From assembly GCF_014696925.1 (NCBI RefSeq), contig NZ_JACJQY010000045.1:1-45924 (forward strand): a DNA stretch of 45,924 nt, in the 5' to 3' direction. The notes beneath the pieces were generated by a model. It had not been told where the DNA came from and made no database searches. It was given only the letters and a program-made list of their open reading frames with translations. Positions within the stretch are counted from its first letter, which is position 1; the number at the start of each line of letters is the position of its first letter. Both the position numbers and the translations under genes were made by a program. This stretch comes from Phormidium tenue FACHB-1050. GTDB lineage: Bacteria; Cyanobacteriota; Cyanobacteriia; Pseudanabaenales; Pseudanabaenaceae. Below are positions 41,937-45,924 of the stretch, piece after piece.

Positions 41937-42107
41937 GAAGTTTTTTACCCTCCCTAGCTCCTCCTTTCAAGGGGCTACGGTGTACACACAAGTCTAACTG
42001 TCTACGTTGCGATTTATTTAAGTCCCCTAAATCCCCCAATTCTGGAGGACTTTGAAAGAATTTTATTTTCTTGTTCCCCCAGAATTGGGGGCTAGGGGGC
42101 GGATAAA
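41937..42107. mobile_element. Interrupted miniature element between subunit and chaperone genes
   Basis: CCCCCAATTCTGG (about 42033) pairs with CCAGAATTGGGGG (about 42079), and CTCCTTTCAAGGGGC with parts further on. At about 41982 GTACACACAAGTCTA matches the start of the inner element nested at about 9070, so this too looks like an element inside an element. No gene. Confidence 0.5.
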
Positions 42108-42152
42108 TGTTGACTTAGCTAACTCTTTCTTTGACTACACAAATACACAAAT

Positions 42153-42902
42153 ATGAAATTACAAATTTCTAAACTCTGGCTGACATTATTTCTATTACTG
42201 GTAAATATTCAACCCAGCTTCGCCTTTAAAATTCTGCCCATTTCGCGGACATTTACTCCCATTGGTACAGAGGCAAGCCAATCCTACGATCTGATTAGCG
42301 ATAGCAACGAACCAGAGGCCGTCCAATTGTCAGTGGTTACTCGTGAAATGGATATAGATGGGAACGAACGCTATACACCCGCCGATGATAACTTTTTGAT
42401 CTATCCGCCGCAGGTAATTCTCCAACCCAATACCAAGCAAACCGTACTCGTGACATGGGTGGGCGACTCAAACCCAACTAAGGAGCTTTACTATCGCCTA
42501 GTGTCCGAACAAGTACCGATTAATCTCACCAAGCCTGAAGCTGGCAAACCAACCAAAGTAACGGCTAAGGTCGAGATTTTGCTGAAATATATGGGTTCTC
42601 TCTATGTCCGTCCTGAGAATGTCGAGCCTAAACTAGTTTTAGATAATGTCACTGTCCAAAAAGAAAAAGATAAACCCGTAATTGCGATTACCTTTAACAA
42701 TCAAGGCGCAGCTAGAGCAACCTTGGCTGATTTTAAGTTAAGCCTTGCTAGTGGCGGTAAAACCGTAGCTCTCACAACTGAACAACTTAAGGAAATTACT
42801 GGTCAAAATATTTTGGCAAATCATAAGCGCCGCTTTGTGATTCCCTATCCTGCGGATTTACCACAGGGAACTGTGACCGCGACATTTGACTATAAGCAAT
42901 AG
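42153..42902 (+). CDS. Periplasmic pilus chaperone (PapD-like, archaic type), operon 2
   Basis: The product has 249 residues. The signal peptide is MKLQISKLWLTLFLLLVNIQ, then PSFA. The sequence runs parallel to the chaperone at 33870: FKILPISRTFTPIGTEASQS, TREMDIDGNE, DNFLIYPPQVILQPNTKQTV, TWVGDSNPTKELYYRLVSEQ and then domain 2 from VEILLKYMGSLYV to the end FDYKQ. It has no cysteines, unlike its paralogue. The usher gene starts 5 bases after the stop, so the two are translationally coupled. Confidence 0.85.
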   Translation: MKLQISKLWLTLFLLLVNIQPSFAFKILPISRTFTPIGTEASQSYDLISDSNEPEAVQLSVVTREMDIDGNERYTPADDNFLIYPPQVILQPNTKQTVLVTWVGDSNPTKELYYRLVSEQVPINLTKPEAGKPTKVTAKVEILLKYMGSLYVRPENVEPKLVLDNVTVQKEKDKPVIAITFNNQGAARATLADFKLSLASGGKTVALTTEQLKEITGQNILANHKRRFVIPYPADLPQGTVTATFDYKQ

Positions 42903-42907
42903 ATTTC

Positions 42908-45496
42908 ATGAGTTTTGCCAGCCAGACTTTCCTTGCTGTCATCAGTCTTATTTTATTGATTCCCAGAGCCGCGCTAGCCCAAAAAATCGCACCCGATCCC
43001 CCCGAAGATGCGCTTTTTGAACAGGTATTTAAGCGTCCTCAGTCGCCACAGGGCAATCAGAGGCTAACCGTTTCTTGGTCAATCGATGGTCAATTTAAGG
43101 GGCGGATTCCTATTCTATTGGAGGCTAATAATCGCTCAAAAATTAGGATCAATTCCACAATTCTGCTTGACAACTTGAAGGAAGTGGCGCGTCCTGAAGT
43201 CCTCGACAAGTTGCAAGCTGGGCTTGATAAAGAAAAGAACATTGCGATCGATTTATTGCGCGAAAATGGCTTAAAAGCTATCTTTGACGATCGGAAATTG
43301 CAACTATTCATCGAAGTCCCTCCAGCGCAGCGCAAAGTCAATGTTTTGAGTTCGCAATCAGGAGATCCCGACGCAGCTAATGCGATTTTGCCGAGTCGAT
43401 TTAGTGGTTATTTGACAGTTCGCGGTGGTGAGAAGTTTGTCTTCGCTAATACGGGTAACTCCAGTAATTCGGGTCGGCAACCGCTAAATCTCAACTTTGA
43501 TACAGCTATTAATTGGAATGGTTGGGTTTTAGAAGGTAATCTCTCCTTTGTCGAACGGGCTAGTCCAGAATGGAAGCGGGGTAATTTTCGGATCGTTCAT
43601 GATGATATCGATCGCGCTGTCACCTATGCGATCGGCGATCTGGGAGTTCCTACTGTTGGCTATCAACTCAGCAAACCCTTATTAGGATTGTCGATCGCCC
43701 GAAATTACAGCTTGCAGCCCTATCTGATCACCCGTCCTGTCAGTCAATACGAATTTTTTTTAGAAAATCCCTCCACCGTAGAAGTATTTGTCAATGGTAA
43801 ACTGTTGCAAACTCTAGAGCTAAAGGCAGGTCAGCAAGATATTCGGAATCTGACCCTTAGTTCTGGGGTGAATGATGTGCAGTTAGAGATCACCGATAAT
43901 GTGGGACGAGTGCAGCGTTTGGACTTTAGCAATGCGATCGCTTCAAGTCTACTTGCTCCCAATGCCCAGCAATTCGCCTATATCTTTGGTTTTCCCAGCA
44001 TAACTAGCAGTAATGGCACTAGTTATGATTTCACATCACCGACTATTTTTGCCGCCTATCGTCAAGGAATTAATAACACCCTCTCAATGGGCGGCTATCT
44101 CCAAGCCGATCTCCGTCAGCAAATCATCGGAATAGAGGGGGCTTTGGCGACAACCTTAGGTAATATTTCTTGGGATATGGCTCTTAGTAATGCCGAACAA
44201 TTAGGGATAGGGCTAGCGGCTCGTTTGGGTTACGAATTTATCAAATCAGGGGAAACCAATCCTTTAGATCAGTCCTTTGGCTTCACACTCGAACATCGCA
44301 GTGCTAACTTTTTATCTTCTAATTTGTCTTCCAATTCGTCTTCTAACTCATCGAATAATCTATCTAGCAATTCATCTTCTAGCATGAAGATGACTAATCC
44401 ATCTCGGCTAGATTTCACCGCCAATTATCGCCAAAAACTATTCTGGGAAATCACGAGTGGGCTAAATTTTCGTTGTCAATTGGGACGCGATCGCCCTGAC
44501 AGCTATCAAATAGGCTTAAACCTCAATAAATCCCTCGGCAATGGCTTCTCGATTTCGTTGAATCTCAGTGAATTGGGAGATGGGATCAAGCCTAAAGAAC
44601 AAAAAATTTTAATCGGCGTAACTTGGTCAGGGACAGTTCCCCAAACTCAGCAAACGCTCCAAGCTGCAATGGATATAACGAATAAAGATGCTCCCACCAC
44701 AAGGGCAAGTTGGACTAATTCATCCCCAAATTTAGAAGGTATTGGTATGGCTGTGGATATCGCCCGCAACCCTTCAAATGACAGTCTCACAGGTAAACTC
44801 AACTATCGCGGTTATCGAGGAGAATTCTCGTTATCCCAAAATGCTTTGCTTAATCGCAATGGTCAAACTACAAATACCACTCAGTTGGATTTCGGAACAT
44901 CTTTGGTATTTGCCGATGGCTATTGGGGTATCTCCCGCCCCGTTACGGGTAGCTTCGTGTTAGTCACGTCGCACCCCACTCTGCAAGGTCGTGTAATTGG
45001 GCTTAACCCCAATGCGATCGGTGGTAATGCCGCACAGATAGAAGAAATTAGTCCAGCCGTTTTACCAGATTTGTCACCCTATCAAGTTTCCAAAATCCGC
45101 ATTGCCGCCCAAAATTTGCCTGTGGGTTATGATTTAGGTCAAACCAACTATGCGATTTTACCCACTTACAAAAGTGGCACGGCGATCCGTATCGGTACTG
45201 ATGCCACCATCTTTTTACGCGGTACATTACGCAACAACAAAGATGAGCCTCTATCTCAACTGTCTGGAGAATTTATTTCTCTATCCGATCCCAAGTGGAC
45301 TCCCTTACAAATATTCACGAATAAAGCAGGAAAGTTTGTCTTAAAAGGAATTAAACCAGGTCGCTATGAGTTAAAAATGTTCAACGATCCCCCCGCCATC
45401 TTCTCCATTGACATTCCTGAAGGGAAAACTGGTGTTTATGACTTGGGTGCGGTGCGATCATTAAGCGATCGCGCTCCGATCCTCAATGGCAAATGA
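42908..45496 (+). CDS. Outer-membrane pilus usher, operon 2, with altered C-terminus
   Basis: The product has 862 residues. The signal peptide is QTFLAVISLILLIPRAALA. Domain layout follows the usher at 34691, with YEFFLENPSTVEVFVNGKLL, GQQDIRNLTLSSGVNDVQLE and LLAPNAQQFAYIFGFPS in the barrel. Two oddities: a Ser/Asn-rich low-complexity insert (about residues 470-495, SSNLSSNSSSNSSNN) between barrel strands, and a C-terminus VRSLSDRAPILNGK that is not usher-like. The last codons come from a fused, frame-shifted piece of another usher gene, while the normal end would be shortly after GVYDLG. The CnaB-like domain itself is intact, so the protein is probably functional. Confidence 0.87.
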   Translation: MSFASQTFLAVISLILLIPRAALAQKIAPDPPEDALFEQVFKRPQSPQGNQRLTVSWSIDGQFKGRIPILLEANNRSKIRINSTILLDNLKEVARPEVLDKLQAGLDKEKNIAIDLLRENGLKAIFDDRKLQLFIEVPPAQRKVNVLSSQSGDPDAANAILPSRFSGYLTVRGGEKFVFANTGNSSNSGRQPLNLNFDTAINWNGWVLEGNLSFVERASPEWKRGNFRIVHDDIDRAVTYAIGDLGVPTVGYQLSKPLLGLSIARNYSLQPYLITRPVSQYEFFLENPSTVEVFVNGKLLQTLELKAGQQDIRNLTLSSGVNDVQLEITDNVGRVQRLDFSNAIASSLLAPNAQQFAYIFGFPSITSSNGTSYDFTSPTIFAAYRQGINNTLSMGGYLQADLRQQIIGIEGALATTLGNISWDMALSNAEQLGIGLAARLGYEFIKSGETNPLDQSFGFTLEHRSANFLSSNLSSNSSSNSSNNLSSNSSSSMKMTNPSRLDFTANYRQKLFWEITSGLNFRCQLGRDRPDSYQIGLNLNKSLGNGFSISLNLSELGDGIKPKEQKILIGVTWSGTVPQTQQTLQAAMDITNKDAPTTRASWTNSSPNLEGIGMAVDIARNPSNDSLTGKLNYRGYRGEFSLSQNALLNRNGQTTNTTQLDFGTSLVFADGYWGISRPVTGSFVLVTSHPTLQGRVIGLNPNAIGGNAAQIEEISPAVLPDLSPYQVSKIRIAAQNLPVGYDLGQTNYAILPTYKSGTAIRIGTDATIFLRGTLRNNKDEPLSQLSGEFISLSDPKWTPLQIFTNKAGKFVLKGIKPGRYELKMFNDPPAIFSIDIPEGKTGVYDLGAVRSLSDRAPILNGK

Positions 45497-45536
45497 TCAC
45501 GCTCTTCAGTAATAGGGCGGTAAGTTTGCCCTGACG
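45452..45536 (+). pseudogene. Fossil of an usher gene C-terminal segment
   Basis: From GTGCGATC at 45452 the sequence matches the usher at 34691 around 36997-37074: CTCCGATCCTCAATGGCAA, GATCACGCTCTT, GGTAAGTTTG and CCTGACG. In that usher it codes GEVRSLSDPQWQ. Here an insertion after SLSD shifts the frame and the usher gene ends inside it. It marks a deletion or recombination joint near a HIP1 site. Confidence 0.7.
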
Positions 45537-45550
45537 TTAAGTAAAGCCCT

Positions 45551-45595
45551 AAAAGCTGTGGCGCACGCTGCGCGTGCGTCACAGCTTTTTTCTGG
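45551..45595 (+). terminator. Intrinsic terminator of usher operon 2
   Basis: AAAAGCTGTGGCGCACGC (45551-45568) pairs with GCGTGCGTCACAGCTTTT (45572-45589; one G-T pair), loop TGC, followed by TTTC. A related copy stands at 45757. Confidence 0.75.
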
Positions 45596-45631
45596 TTTTA
45601 TATTTAATTAAGCCCACTTACTTACAAATTA

Positions 45632-45716
45632 AAACCTGTCTTTTTTGTCAGTTTACAGAAAAAAATTGACTATAAACTGACAATAATTAGTCTGATTTTG
45701 ATGCTTAGATTAAAGG
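45632..45716. promoter_or_regulatory. Orphan copy of the STAND-upstream element
   Basis: It contains CCTGTCTTTTTTGTCAGTTT, AACTGACAATAATTAGTCTG and ATTTTGATGCTTAGATT, matching the elements in front of the three STAND genes. On its left, where a STAND gene would start, are only a terminator and the end of the usher gene. It is flanked by two similar hairpins and two copies of TATTTAATTAAGCCCACTTA. Confidence 0.6.
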
Positions 45717-45756
45717 TGTGTTCCTCGTTAAGTAAAATCCCTAAAAGCTGTGGCGT

Positions 45757-45796
45757 AAGCTATGGCGTATGCTGTGGCATACGCCGTAGCTTTTTT
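45757..45796 (+). terminator. Second copy of the GCTGTGGCG hairpin terminator
   Basis: AAGCTATGGCGTATGC (45757-45772) pairs with GCATACGCCGTAGCTT (45777-45792), then TTTT. The flanks (CCCTAAAAGCTGTGGCG, TATTTAATTAAGCCCACTTA) repeat those of the terminator at 45551. Confidence 0.65.
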
Positions 45797-45823
45797 ATGT
45801 TTATATTTAATTAAGCCCACTTA

Positions 45824-45924
45824 TATAGCAATCCTAAATGAGTTGTGAGAAAGTAGAAATCAGGAAAATAATTTTAGAAGAGAAAAACATGACCGAAGAA
45901 CTGCAAGAATTTATCGAGGCAAAT
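45824..45924 (+). mobile_element. Left end of an IS630-like element (continues beyond window)
   Basis: It begins TATAGCAATCCTAAATGAGT, matching the ends of the MITEs at 19825 and 23760, and leads after about 65 bases into a transposase-like start. It is therefore probably the left terminal repeat of the autonomous partner of those MITEs. Confidence 0.6.
45889..45924 (+). CDS. Start of a probable IS630-family transposase (3' part outside window)
   Basis: Only 12 residues are visible: MTEELQEFIEAN. AGAAGAG lies just before the ATG. Cyanobacterial IS630-type transposases often open with M-x-E/S-E-L-Q-E-F-I-E before a helix-turn-helix region, which fits, as does the terminal-repeat-like sequence upstream. 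With so few residues the call rests on context. Confidence 0.5.
   Translation, partial: MTEELQEFIEAN

Overview
The window is typical cyanobacterial DNA: AT-rich, dotted with the HIP1 octamer GCGATCGC, and full of GAF/PAS sensor kinases, STAND NTPases with TPRs and small palindromic repeats. A Pseudanabaena-like organism would fit, but no marker gene allows a firm placement. No rRNA, tRNA or CRISPR array was seen.

Layout. (1) 1-5.9 kb: the 3' end of an IS630-type transposase gene, a small lipoprotein gene, a 997-residue calpain-type cysteine protease with four PPC repeats, and a secreted SPOR-like protein. (2) 5.9-12.2 kb: a small membrane protein, a GAF-PAS protein cut short by a TGA, a receiver-histidine kinase whose last codons come from a palindromic element, a duplicated Spy/CpxP-like protein, small unknowns, a cold-shock-like protein and many miniature elements. 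(3) 13.1-16.4 kb: a compact operon of a secreted protein, a DAO-family FAD oxidoreductase, a threonine-synthase-like PLP enzyme and possibly a 39-residue peptide; it looks like a small amino-acid-modifying pathway. (4) 16.5-26.1 kb: a CBS-PAS-kinase-receiver protein, then two tandem units. Each unit starts with a fossil of that kinase gene's 3' end and terminator and continues with a DUF4157 (eCIS core) protein. The two DUF4157 proteins share an almost identical N-terminal ~255 residues and have unrelated C-terminal halves, the arrangement of polymorphic injected effectors.

(5) 26.4-45.9 kb: a repeating module. Three paralogous STAND NTPases (HTH-like N-terminus, P-loop, TPRs) lie on the minus strand. 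Each has the same non-coding element in front of it, carrying TTGTCAG and GACAA motifs. On the other side of the element lies an archaic chaperone-usher pilus operon on the plus strand: complete in copies 2 (subunit, chaperone, usher) and 3 (three subunits, chaperone, usher), and reduced to a signal-peptide fossil in copy 1. A fourth copy of the element lies after the last usher with no STAND gene beside it. The most economical reading is a module amplified in tandem in which the STAND protein and the pilus share a divergent control region. Whether the STAND protein regulates the pilus or is an independent (for example anti-phage) sensor cannot be decided from sequence.

The intergenic DNA is largely built of miniature elements. 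Several palindromic copies have different stem sequences but keep their pairing, and two share terminal sequence with an IS630-like element that begins at the right edge of the window.
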